A DNA stretch of 64,000 bases from Alnus glutinosa (lineage: Eukaryota; Streptophyta; Magnoliopsida; Fagales; Betulaceae), in the NCBI RefSeq assembly GCF_958979055.1, contig NC_084894.1:6073501-6137500 (forward strand), in the 5' to 3' direction. Shown in pieces: positions 47,895-58,736 of this stretch. The position numbers and the translations under genes were made by a program. Positions within the stretch are counted from its first letter, which is position 1, and the number at the start of each line of letters is the position of its first letter. Under the pieces are notes generated by a model. It was not told where the DNA came from, ran no database searches, and saw only the letters and a program-made list of their open reading frames with translations.

Positions 47895-48856
47895 TGCTCC
47901 GTTTGTTTCGGCGAAAAATGATTTCTGGAAAATGATTTCGGCATTTTCCGGTGTTTGGTAGGGGCGAAAATAATAGTCAACCGAAAAATGATTTCTGTTT
48001 GACCAAAAATGCTTAGTAAATTTCGGAAAATGATTTACTCTTTTTAAAAGCGTAAATCATTTTTCATTTTCCGAAGGCGACAGACGCAGTCGATCTATTT
48101 TAAACGGCACAGTCGACCTTCACGTTCAAGTAGCCAACCACCATCGAAATATTGCCAGTATCGGAATCCAACCTCTGGTTAATGTCGCCGGAATCTGGCG
48201 ACGGAATCCGGTCAGCCAGATTCCGGCGACCAATCTGACCGGAATCCGGCCATCTGGCCAGACCAGCCGGATTCCGGCCATCTGACCGGATCTGGCCAGA
48301 AAGGCCGAATTCCGGCCATCAGGCCGAATCTGGCAAGAGAGGCCGGATCCCGGCTGGCCGGGCGGATCTGGATCTGGCCGGATCTGGCCAGAGAGCCGGA
48401 TTCCGGCCGGCTGGCCAGAGAGGCCGAATCCCGGCCGGCCCTGGCCAGAGCGGCCAGCTGGCCGGATGGATCTGGCCAGCCTGTCGGGATCCGGCCTCTC
48501 TGGCCAGATCCGGCCACATTTGCCGGAATCTGGTTATCCCAGATTCCGACGAAACTGTCCAGATTCCAGCCTTTATCTCGAATTCTTGTTATATTAGCCG
48601 GAATCAGGTAAAAATAGTCAAAATCTTGTCGGTCAGTGACCGAATCTCGTTATCGATGATTTTTATATTATTTTACATTAATATTTTATGTTGTGAATAA
48701 AAATTGATTTTTATAAGTTAATATAATTGAATAAAAATATAAAAAAATATTTGAGATTTTCCGTACGCGCCAAACACCAGAAAATGCTTTCGACGGAATA
48801 TGGTTTCCTGAAAAATGACTTTCTTGAAACCATTTTACGTCGAAATAAACGGAGCA
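47895..48856 (+). mobile_element. Harbinger-like non-autonomous element, 962 bp
   Basis: Same family as 45849: ends TGCTCCGTTTG / AAACGGAGCA, TAA on both sides (47892-47894, 48857-48859), GC-rich core at 48185-48540. The empty site in S1 (near 35675) reads GTGATTAATATTTGATTAAG. Confidence 0.92.
48185..48540. repeat. CCGGATCTGGCCAGA minisatellite
   Basis: Same unit style as 46140-46560 but a different arrangement and length, so the array changes size between copies. Confidence 0.88.
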
Positions 48857-49120
48857 TAAATATTGGATTAAGACTGTTGTGATGATATATAAAGTATAGT
48901 TTATGGAAAATGATTTGTAATGCATATTATTGATTAAACAAGTCATGTAATGTGTTCTCACGTTGCTCAGATCTTATTTATGAAATTTCCTTTAAATAAA
49001 TTATCAATTTAATTTAGAAGGTTTAAATTTAATTTGAGGGTGTTACATGTATTTTCACACATATGCCAAGTGAAAAGGCTAACTAGTTTCAGGACCCACA
49101 ATCTGATTATTCTGATATTT

Positions 49121-52100
49121 TTACATCCGGTGCCAAAAGTGCCCATACACAGTGGAATATGTAATCCTTCTGGCTTGCCGGGAACCTCCCAACAAAGACA
49201 GAAACAAAGCTAGTAAAGTCAAAATAACAAAAAGTATAGATGCTCGCCTACAATTGCTTGTTCTGCGAGAGAGTATACCCAACACACATTTTGGTGACTG
49301 CTCTGGGTTTGGATGCTCACCTTTCTCTACAAAGTTGTTGTCATTACCGGTTTCCAAAGATTCCGATGTCTCCGCAGCAAACATACTTGATGCTCGCATT
49401 CTTAAGTTGATTCTTCGATTCGCCGTGCCTTGTAAAGGAATCACCTGTGAAACAATAGCTTGCATTGGTTCTTGAGCTTTTCTATCAGCCTCAGACATGC
49501 AAGTCACCATTGGTAGGAATCTAGGAGAAGCACATAGACAAGATTCGTCTAGCTTAATGATGTCATCATTCAGTATATCAGCATAAAAATCTTCTTCAAT
49601 GGCAGTTTCCTACAATGTAAGAACAAGATGGATTAGATGTCTCTTAGTGAAAGATGTGTCAATGACTACCACCATGTAGGGTTCAACAAAGGGTTTGGCC
49701 AAAATGAAACCTACCTTCTGGTGACTGGAAGTTTCCGCCTGAGTAACATCATTTGTTCGTTTCTGTTCAGATTCAGATGTGGAATCAATCTGCTCAATGG
49801 AATAAGAATCATTACTGCTACCAACTGCCCTGTCCCCCTCGGACAATCCCAACTGGTCGATACCAGCTTCAGAGACTGCATAATTACTGTTAGGCAAAGT
49901 TGGCAAATGCCCTTGAATTGAAGCTCGGGGTGAAGAATCACTTGGGCGGAACTCACTGTTCTTCCGGAGGCGACAAACAACCAAAGAATCCTGCATCTAA
50001 ACAAGGGATGATTCAACAAATACTCACGTAAACTTTCTCAAGAAAGAACATAACAAAGCTTAAATGTACACATTTTACAATTAACTACTACTAGTTAACT
50101 GAAAGTGCACATTCATTAGATACCAAGCAAAAATTACACTGCAGCAAGGAAAATATACACTTAACCGAGCAAAAATTAAAGCCCCACTGCTGATAATTTT
50201 CAGCAGGAAATAAATTAGAAAAAGATGTAAAGTGAAATTCTCATTCCCAGTGGTTGGGAAACAAATCAGCAGATGGTATGATTTACACGATCTCCACAAT
50301 GGGAAAGAGAGGGGGAAGGGTGAAATAGGAAGGGGAAGAGATGGCAAGGAAGCAGGGAACTACTTTCCTTTCGGGTGTTTGATTGTCAAAGCAAGGAAGA
50401 GGAGATAGTGGAGATAGTGCGGGCGGAGAATAAACAAAAGAGGAGAGACCTCCAAACTTCAAAGGAAACAAAACAAATGATCCCTCAATTTCCCTGCCCT
50501 TCCCTTCAGTTCCCCAACTAAAGAAAAGAGTAAACAGTTTCCCCTTCCCTTTTCTCTGCCTTCCTTTCCTTTTCCTCCACTTCAGTATGAGTCACAAAAT
50601 CAATATTTCACTAGGAAAGATCTTGAACCAACAAGACTGTTTAGGCAAACATATATGCTCAAAAAAATTATAATTAATATAATATCCTTATGATCATTTC
50701 AATGCCTAATTTCTGGGCGTGCATGCTACATTCAGGAACATCAACAGCAATGGATTCTTTGTACTAGGTTATGAATGTCGTGAATTTGGAAATATATTGC
50801 AACCCCCATGACATTGCTATAGGGCACTGACGCCGAACATAACTTAGGATTGTCTTGACAGTGTAGGAGCAAATGGAAACTATGGATCGAAGGTTGTAAG
50901 GATATCAAAAAGGATTGAGAACAAACCCTAGTCACCCAAGAAAATAGAGAATAACTGAAAATATTGAATCTTATTCAAAATTCGAATTGTTGAACTAAAT
51001 ACGAGGAACCCGAATTTTTCCAAAAACAGCAAAAATTCTAATTACTACATAAAATCAAACTGCGAATCAAAATAAGGATTTTGCCAAAAATCTGGCAAAC
51101 TCCGATAGTAAAATCCCTACTAAAACGTAAACTGAAATATTTCTTAAAATGACAAAAAATAACTTAAAACATTGATTAGGAGGGAAAAACAGTGGATTTT
51201 GAGCCCAAAAACGATGAGCATAGAGTATAGTTAGGTGGCCACAGCGTGTGCGCCAAAAAGAGCTTTCTAGATTGGGGTCTTATTATGCGCAATTCTAATA
51301 CTCGTAGCTGAAGTAATGCCCATTTTAATGCACACATGCGATATTGCCCCTATTACACCTAATTCTGCCAATTCTTGTGCTGATCCTCTGTCACAATATT
51401 CCAGCGGTATCTGATAACTCAGCATTTGCGGATTTTCCTACATCTGGCAACTACAAAATTTCCATTCTTTCACATGATTGATATCTAATGAAGCTTCAAG
51501 GTTTCTAAGGCTGGAAATAAAATCAGACATTGTGCACCAATCCATGCATTGAAAAACCACAGAACCCTGCTGACATCCAGAGGGCCCCTTCCAAGTGACC
51601 TTAGTGCTAGAGATTCAGAATTCATCGACTCTCCTAGACTAAAATGGGTTAAATAAGATCTAAAATTAGAAGGCAAGAAACTAAGACACTTATTAAGATG
51701 TTTTTTCCCCTTCTTTTTTGAAAAACAAAAAGTCTAGTTTAAAGTTCTGGTTGTAGCATATCGTGGAGAAACTACTGCTACTGCTTCTGCTTCACTGAAA
51801 GCTAATGACAGTTTGGAGGACACTCTCGAAGCCAGATTTGCAAGGCTATCCCTCAAGTGTGCTACATGATGCATTTGGAAGGAGCGGATTGCTCCACTTT
51901 TAAGAGGTGTGAGAAATCAGTTTTGAAGCCAAAACTTCCATTTCGGAGAGCACTTTTTGATTGGATGGCTTCTACAAATGCTTTTTCTTTTTCAAACTAC
52001 TTGAAGTTCCTTGAGGTCCTTCACTTTAGGAGATGGTCCGAGTGTTCCACCTTGAGAGGGAGGGGGGAGGGAGCTACTGCAGGGTAAAACACAGCAATGC

Positions 52101-54556
52101 TGCCTCAAATCCAATGATATTTCCCATGCTAAATCTTTTACACTCAATAGCCTAACAGTAAAAAGTTGCAGCATTAATTACTACTACAAAAATGTAAAAG
52201 GAGAAGCAAAAATTGTTATCCTGTAGAAGCAACCTATGAAACCCTGCTATTGAGGGATAAGATCATTTTTGGCTCATCAGAGTGAGTGTGTGTAAATTAG
52301 GAGCAGATGTGGACTTAAATTGATGCTTGGAAGTCATGACCCACACAATGAAAATGCTATGATCCTCCGACAAATCCATATATATTAAACCACCCCAGGT
52401 AAGGTTAGTGGTGGCAATGGGGTGAGACAGACTCAGCGATCACATTTCCCATGCATTCTCATCAAGTTAATCTATATCCCTATCCATTCTCCACGCCCAT
52501 TTTTGTGGATGAGTGGTATCCCCATCTTGCCTCACTGTGCCACATCTTATGTAATTTTAATTTTTTTTTTAGAAACCAATTTAATATTGTGCACCATTAA
52601 TCATAAAATACTAAAAAAAAAAAAATAGCTTGTATTTATACAAAAGGGTATTTTTTTCTCCCAATATTCTAAAATCATAAGAGCATATGTAATACTAAGC
52701 ATCCATCCCCATTTCTGTCCCCGTTTTATGCAGCAAATATCAGTTGAATGAGGCAGGATGGGACATCGTTTCCATACAAAATGTTTTGAAATAACAATTC
52801 CAATCAAATCTTTTTTTTACAAGTAAATTCCAATCAAATACTTAGCAGAAGAATATATTCTCAATAATAACAAGTCACCTGGAGATTCCCCGGCATGCAG
52901 TATTCATGCATAATCCATTCCGTCCTTTCCCCTTTTGGTGCACGGCCTCTGTGGAACACTAGAGTCCTCTTTGTACCTATTACATTGGAACCTGACTTTA
53001 CATTTCGTTCTTTCCCAGTGGCTTTCCAATAACCCAATTCAGTTGCCCTCTTACTTTGTGAGCCATTTGGATACTTTCTTCCACGAGGAGAAAAGAAGAA
53101 CCATTCATTATCTGATTGCATAACCGATTTGGCTGGTTACAAAAACCCAGCACTGATAAGTAACCAAGCCCAAGTAAAACACAGTTGTTCTCTTAGGAGA
53201 ATTACAGTAGCATACACAAATGTGTAAACACGTTTCAGAACTGCATATTTATACAAAAGACAACCAATGTTGCCCTTCATATTTAAAAAACACAAAATCA
53301 TTTGAATATGTTTTGGCAATCCAGACTTCAATGAAAATTTGTCTATGAAGAGCAAACTCAGTGAAATTTTGAGGATGAAACCTTGAATAAAGGTCCTTTT
53401 TTTTTTCCCCTTTCCGAGCAAAACCTTGATTATTGGTTCATCCCAGCAAAGCGTTAGATATCACATGGAGAACGTCGACAACTATGTGATTAAATCCCAG
53501 TATTGAACCTCATGATGCCATGAGCAAACAAGGCCAAAATTTTCGTGGTATATTTTTACTCCAATTATATTCCAGCAAAGAGGAAAGGGTACAAATGTAA
53601 AAGTAATAGATTTTTTCGAGTCTAATATTATCTTGGTATTATTTTCCACTTTTTTTGTGCTTGATAGATAGACCCCATGCAGCACAAATGTCACTATGTT
53701 CCAACCCAGCCAGAGTAATAAATGGCTTAATTTAATTTCCCAAACTTTTCAAGTTAAAATCTTCCAGAGTCTATCTTAGACTCCTAGCTTTGACTCTCAA
53801 AATATAAATATACGAAAATAACTGTAATATTTTTATCTATAAATCAGCCTAAATTTACATAACTTTGAATGAGAAATCTATTGTTTTCAGAAAAATTAAA
53901 GGTTTTACCGCTAAAAGCAAGTTGTCGATGACTTTTAGCCAAAAAAAAAACAAAATACCAACACCAACTTGCATACTTTGTTCGCGTAACACTTCAAAGA
54001 AATCTTAAAAATAAAAACTTTGATTTTGAGACAGAAGTAACACTACACAGTTTGTATCTCACGTACCGCATATGTTTGAGGGCAAACAAAACAATACGCT
54101 AGTATATGTTTTCTGGGGTCTCACGAATAAATAAAGAAAAAACTTTATTTACCGTCTTTAATCTTTTAATACTTTTAAAATCATACTCTTAAAATTATTT
54201 AAAAAGTATTAATTTAATGTATCAATCTTTTAATTTTTTTTAATTTTACCATTCCGTTAGGATTTTTTCGTTAAATTCGATCAAAATTTTCAAAATATCC
54301 GATTTTTTGTTTAAATAAAATAAAATAAAATAAAAAAATTTGAAGTATTTTTACAAACTCTGGTACAACGCTTAATTCTTGAGTATTTTAAAAATTTTAA
54401 AACAATTCTGATAATATTTAACAAAAAATTTTAATAGAGTGGTAAAATTAAATTTTTTTTAAAAAAAATGATACACTAACGCTTCTTAAAGTTAAGAGTA
54501 CGATTGTAAAAGCAATAAAAGAGTGAAGTTTTAAATAAACTTTCAAAAGTTCCAAA

Positions 54557-54595
<39 letters not shown>

Positions 54596-55105
54596 TGTAG
54601 TTCTTTCTACTTCCTTTTATTTTCTCAGCGACCAAACGCAACGCATACAGCATGCTAAAATACGATAAGTCAGCTCTACAAATCCCACATATTTTCCAAT
54701 TCTCACCAAGCAAACACAAAACGTGGTTCTTGAACAAAATACAAACAGAAGAAAGAGAGTAGTATGATATCTGTTCCTATAGCTTTCTCGACCAAAGTAA
54801 GTAACAAACCAACCTGGTAAGTCCCAAGGCTCGTGTCTACAAATTTCAATCTCGGAAATCACTTCCACGCTGTTCTCAGACCCCTCTATCTTCTTCGTCA
54901 GGTAGAAGGAAATCAATTCCTCGTCCGTCGGCGAGAACCGAAACCCCGGAAACATCATCGACGCCGCTATTGATATCTGCGCCTCCTTCGAAACCCCCTC
55001 CACCTCTCTCTCTCTCTCAGGCCCCTCCATCTCCCTCTCTCTCGAAGTCCCCTCCATCTCTCTCTCTTTCTCAGCCCCCTCCATCTCCCTCTCTCTCGAA
55101 GTCCC

Positions 55106-55111
<6 letters not shown>
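49121..55111 (-). CDS. NAC transcription factor with C-terminal membrane segment (NTL type)
   Basis: Four exons: 54814-55111, 52879-53132, 49715-49990 and 49121-49609, with consensus sites (CCAG|GTTGG, CAG|GTGACT, AAG|GTAGGT; acceptors ACCAG, TGCAG, TGTAG), giving 438 residues. NAC subdomains follow in order: [18 protein letters not shown] (from residue 54), [62 protein letters not shown] and [11 protein letters not shown]. An acidic segment ([12 protein letters not shown]) and a hydrophobic helix (about residues 400-418, [16 protein letters not shown]) lie near the C-terminus. NTL factors are held at ER or plasma membrane and released by proteolysis to enter the nucleus under stress; that is inferred. 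Residues 1-45 are five tandem copies of a nine-residue unit (MEGTSRERE type) continuous with a CT/GA microsatellite, and a start at Met52 or Met53 is also possible. Divergent from NIT4. Confidence 0.9.

Positions 55112-55153
<42 letters not shown>
55017..55153 (-). repeat. GA microsatellite and coding 27-bp repeat at the start of the NAC gene
   Basis: On the minus strand a GA tract of about 40 bases runs straight into tandem units of 27 bases (ATGGAGGGG plus a GA-rich part), alternating two variants, MEGTSRERE and MEG(A/P)E(K/R)ERE. The unit length is a multiple of three, so changes in copy number keep the frame. Confidence 0.85.
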
Positions 55154-55158
<5 letters not shown>

Positions 55159-55956
55159 GGATGCTAATAGAGTCTAAGCAACTTCATTAGAGGAAAACAG
55201 AATCCGCGGAAACTGAAATCCCGGGAATTCGAATTCGAAACCCCCTCCACCGTTGCTGGATTATTCGTTTCTCTATCGCTAGAGCTCTCTTTTCTTCGTT
55301 TCGTCCTTTCGGTTGCTTTGGTTTGGGTAGGTCGTGAGGGAAGGGCACGTTGTACTGTTCGTACGGACCATGAATCCATGATTTTCCTTTTTGAGTCCAC
55401 GTGGTCTTGGTTTTTACTGAGGCAGGGCCATGCGTGGGATCACTTAAGTGGTCCGTTCTTTTTTCCTCATCACTGCACATAATAAACTAGTTCTTTGTTT
55501 GTAGGTGAACAATGTAGAATGTGCACTAGAACATCCAGCCACACCAAAATATCAAGTAATATTTAATATTTGACTCCATGATCCGTGTTAGATCCGAATG
55601 ATTTAGGAAATTTAAATTATTTTTTAAAATTAAATAAAAATTGTCAAACGAAAAATATTTTAAATTTAACTATTATTTTCAGTCTCATTAAACACTAAAA
55701 GATAAAAGAAAAACATGCTTTTAAAAAATATTTTACGTCGAAACAAATATATTATTACTTATTATAAAAAGCAATTTGGTCTAAAAAAAAAAAAAAAATC
55801 GAAAATTAAATAACACGTGGCAAATTTGCATGAAGTTACTTATCCAATAGATACATCCCGCACAAGCCCAACCTCCGAAACAGCCAAGTTCAACGAACAA
55901 TGTTATAAAGCTCACTGAACCAATCTCAGACAGAAGAGCAAAACGACCAAAGAGAC
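55154..55956. promoter_or_regulatory. Shared upstream region of the divergent NAC and NIT4 genes
   Basis: About 0.85 kb separates the NAC and NIT4 start codons. It should hold both promoters and both 5' UTRs. Short open frames at 55164-55480 on the minus strand could be upstream frames of the NAC transcript. 55580-55760 is AT-rich with a MITE-like phrase (TTTTACGTCGAAACAAAT) related to the ends of the Harbinger-like family. Confidence 0.5.
55904..55910 (+). promoter_or_regulatory. TATA box of the NIT4 gene
   Basis: TATAAAG, 47-53 bases upstream of the NIT4 start codon, predicting a 5' UTR of about 20 bases. Confidence 0.5.
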
Positions 55957-56632
55957 ATGGCGCTTGTACCCTCGGACCCCGTGTTCGCGGAGGTCGACAT
56001 GGGAGCCGACTCCTCCGCACCCACGGTCCGAGCCACCGTGGTCCAGGCCTCCACTGTCTTCTACGACACCCCTGCCACTCTAGGTTCCCCACTTGTGTTT
56101 TTTGAACCTGAAATTTTGTTGGGTTTCTACTGTGTTGCTTGTTTTACATGATCGTGTACCCATTTATTAGAATTTAATTAAATTGATGAGTATAACTTTC
56201 AGTGATTGATTTCTGCTCTGTTAGTATTTTTCTCTGTGCCATCAGCCATTAACTAATCGGAGGATAATTCCATGCTGCTAATTGATTCTCTATTATTTTT
56301 CATGTGTGTTTAAGAGAATTTTATTGTTCCAATCTGTTTGATTGTTCTAAGCTATAGTTTTGAACCTGAAATTTTGTTGGGTTTCTACTGTGTTGCTTGT
56401 TTTACATGATCGTGTAGATGTTGGTTTTTTTAATTTCTGATTGAACGTATAGATAAGGCTGAAAGGTTGCTGGCTGAAGCGGCTGGGTACGGAGCCCAGC
56501 TGGTAGTGTTTCCAGAAGCATTTGTGGGTGGCTATCCGCGTGGTTCCAATTTCGGTGTTACCATTGGGAGCCGAACAGCAAAGGGAAAAGAGGAGTTCCG
56601 CAAGTATCATGCTTCGGCCATCGATGTACCTG
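55957..56632 (+). CDS. NIT4: Bifunctional nitrilase/nitrile hydratase NIT4, exons 1-2 (partial)
   Basis: Exon 1 is 55957-56083 (ends CTAG|GTTCCC) and exon 2 is 56453-56632 (acceptor GTATAG, donor CCTG|GTAAGA), giving the first 102 residues. The reading [20 protein letters not shown], then [25 protein letters not shown] and [19 protein letters not shown], is characteristic of plant NIT4. Glu64 in FPEAF is the first member of the Glu-Lys-Cys catalytic triad; the Lys and Cys lie in later exons outside the window. NIT4 converts beta-cyanoalanine to asparagine and aspartate in cyanide detoxification linked to ethylene synthesis. Intron 2 is at least 7.3 kb, enlarged by a MULE-type element and a Copia element, both in non-coding sequence, so the gene may still be spliced. 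Intron 1 has a perfect 58-bp direct repeat. Confidence 0.92.
56101..56158. repeat. 58-bp direct repeat in NIT4 intron 1, copy 1
   Basis: From TTTGAACCTGAAATTTTG to ATGATCGTGTA this is identical to 56359-56416, 200 bases downstream in the same intron. Confidence 0.92.
56359..56416. repeat. 58-bp direct repeat in NIT4 intron 1, copy 2
   Basis: Identical to 56101-56158; it lies just upstream of the exon 2 acceptor. Confidence 0.92.
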
Positions 56633-56901
56633 GTAAGACTCCGTGTTCGTGTTCATTTTGTGCTGATTGGATGGATTTATTGTGTTAGAATCTGGACTTG
56701 GAGTGTTCTAGGCCACCTGATTGCTTGGCCTGTAATTGACCTAATGGAAGTTCGACTGTAGATAATCGGATAACTTCTTAAACAATCTAATGATTGGTTG
56801 TAATTAATTGTATAGTTGGATGAAGTTAAGATAATTACTTGCTGTTCTTGGGTGCAACACAAAAAGTTTCTGATTGTGTTTCTTTCTTCTTGTTATAATG
56901 A

Positions 56902-58135
56902 GAATAACTTCTATAGGGACTTGGAAAAAATCAGGTTCTTTGTGCCCATCAATAAGAGACAGACACGTCAGCTGGAACAACAAAAGTGAGTTAAGAAGAA
57001 AAAACAAGATTTTTTCTTTTCTCTTCAACAGTTCACTCATCACAAAATCCATATTCCACCATTCAAGAGAAAAGAAACGCCCCGCCCATGCTACCACCGA
57101 ACAACAACCCCTTGTTCCTCCACCGTTACTCCAGCACCCATAAAACCAACAACTTCAAATATGACAATAAAGTAGAATTTCATTTCTAAGAAGAGAGTTA
57201 CAGCCAACATTCGAAAGGCTTGTCATTCAGCTGTGACCAAAATCCAGAACTCCTAATTCTTTCTTGATAATCTTTTATCTCAAAACAATAACAAAACTTG
57301 TGGAGACCATTCTACCAAATAAATGACACTAGCAACCAAGACCTTTTTCCCTATTATAATAATCACCTATTAACCTTCTTTTCCCCAATTTCGCGATAAA
57401 ACCAAAAATTCCAATACTCCTAGATATAAAATTGTTAGATAATGATCATAAAAATCAATTATAACTTGTTCTTCACCATGACACTGAGCTCCCCCGCCAC
57501 AATCACCGTGTTCACCATGACCATGTCAGGAAACATGCCGTGCTCCACAACACCTGGGAGCTGCAAAATCTCATCGCTCACAACCTCCAAATCTCCGATA
57601 TCCTTCTTGAAATACAAGTCCACAATGTAATTCCTTTTATCCGTCACAAAGGTTTTGTTGTTTTCACTGCAAGTTTTGAGCTTCTCAACGCAACCAAGTC
57701 CTCAAACAGGGCCTGCAGCCTTTGCACCTTGAACTTCCAACAAAAGGGCACAATCTCGATCGGCATGGCGAGCCCACTACCACCCAAATGCTTGACGAGC
57801 TTGGACTCGTCCACACTGATGATGAACTTCTGGCAAGAGCTCTCCACCATATTGAGAAAGTAGAGAGAGAAAGGCAAGAAATTTAAGAACTTACAGATGT
57901 TGGGAGCAGTGGTGGAGGATCAAGGGGGTTGTTGTTCGTGGTGGAGAGGGTGGTGGCATTTCTTTTCTCTTGAATGAGGGAATATGGATTTTGTGATGAG
58001 TGAACCATTGAAGAGAAGAAAAATATCTGGTATTTTCATGTTAACTCAGTTTTGTTGTTATAGCTGACGTGTCTGTCTCTCATTGAAGAGCACAAAGGAC
58101 CTGATTCATGCCAGGTCCCTATAAAAGTTATTCTC
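56902..58135. mobile_element. MULE-type element with captured ribose-5-phosphate isomerase fragment (Pack-MULE-like)
   Basis: Arms of about 230 bp are inverted repeats: GAGAATAACTTCTATAGGG at 56902 and CCCTATAAAAGTTATTCTC ending at 58135, with AGAGACAGACACGTCAGCT and TTCACTCATCACAAAATCC also paired. Flanks TGTTATAAT (56893-56901) and AATTATAAT (58136-58144) agree at seven of nine bases, fitting an aged MULE duplication. The inside carries a host-gene fragment on the minus strand and no transposase. Confidence 0.78.
57459..57850 (-). pseudogene. Ribose-5-phosphate isomerase fragment inside the MULE-type element
   Basis: The minus strand reads CQKFIISVDESKLVKHLGG, SGLAMPIEIVPFCWKF and, after a frame change near 57650-57670, RNYIVDLYFKKDIGDLEV and LPGVVEHGMFPDMV, then VIVAGELSVMVKNK and a stop. 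These are conserved C-terminal segments of plant ribose-5-phosphate isomerase A, an enzyme of the pentose phosphate pathway and Calvin cycle. The N-terminal half is absent and the frame is broken, so it is a captured, non-functional fragment. It lies antisense to the NIT4 transcript. Confidence 0.85.
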
Positions 58136-58418
58136 AATTATAATATGACAATGCTTTACTTTATTTTTTAAAACGGGCATTTTTCTATCTTAAGGAAATT
58201 TTGATCTCCATTTATATCTAACCTGAAGAGATTTTAGTGCTCAGCATGACATATGATGAGATATATCATTGTATTTTAATTGTGGCTATTTAGGTACTTT
58301 CCAATGAATTGATGGCATTTTATGACCGATGGTTCCAGGAAAGAAAAGCTTTTTATTTTTTCAGTCAAAAGCGTCATCATTCTCTTTCAAGTAAGGTGTA
58401 TGCCAGCTAGTAATATGT

Positions 58419-58736
58419 TGTTAAAGTACCCGGACTCTTTGACAAGAGTCCGAGTGCTAAAGATCTCTTATCTTCAGTTGAAGATAAGAGATAACTTCTA
58501 AATTTTGAATTGTAAACAAATCGGTTGGACTTAGAGCAGAACTCTAACCGGTTGTATTTGATTAGATCAGAATAGGTTTAAATTAAGTCTATCCTACAGT
58601 GTAATTCTATCTCTCTATAAACTCTCCTAGATAGAAACCTTCTCTATCTCAAACTCTTGGAACCGATTCTCTCTATGTACAAGTGCAATCAACCAGTGAA
58701 CAATACGGTTGAAACACAATTCAAATAAATCTTTTA
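58419..58736 (+). repeat. 5' LTR of the older Copia element
   Basis: 318 bp. It is followed by a primer-binding site variant, TGGTGTCAAAGCC, at 58737. Confidence 0.93.

Larger units (their letters stand above)
45338..48960. repeat. Diverged third copy of the SDR spacer (S3)
   Basis: Shares with S1 and S2 the order GACCAAGGCC...GATGATGATGAGATGG, the ATAAGTGTCA blocks, GTTGATGGAATCCATTAATGC and TTTGTCTCCTCTTTTTGTATGC, but is clearly more diverged. It lacks the Pack-MULE-like element and the solo LTR and has instead two Harbinger-like elements. It therefore supplies empty sites for the former, while S1 and S2 supply empty sites for the latter. Confidence 0.8.

Noticed and set aside
55164-55480. 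Minus-strand open frames of 78 and 97 codons upstream of the NAC gene
   Set aside because: Located in the expected 5' UTR or promoter, with no domains; at most they are upstream open frames.
56347-57097. Minus-strand frames of 61-97 codons around NIT4 exon 2 and the element arm
   Set aside because: They are antisense to NIT4 exon 2 or lie within the inverted arm of the MULE-type element; no homology is recognisable.
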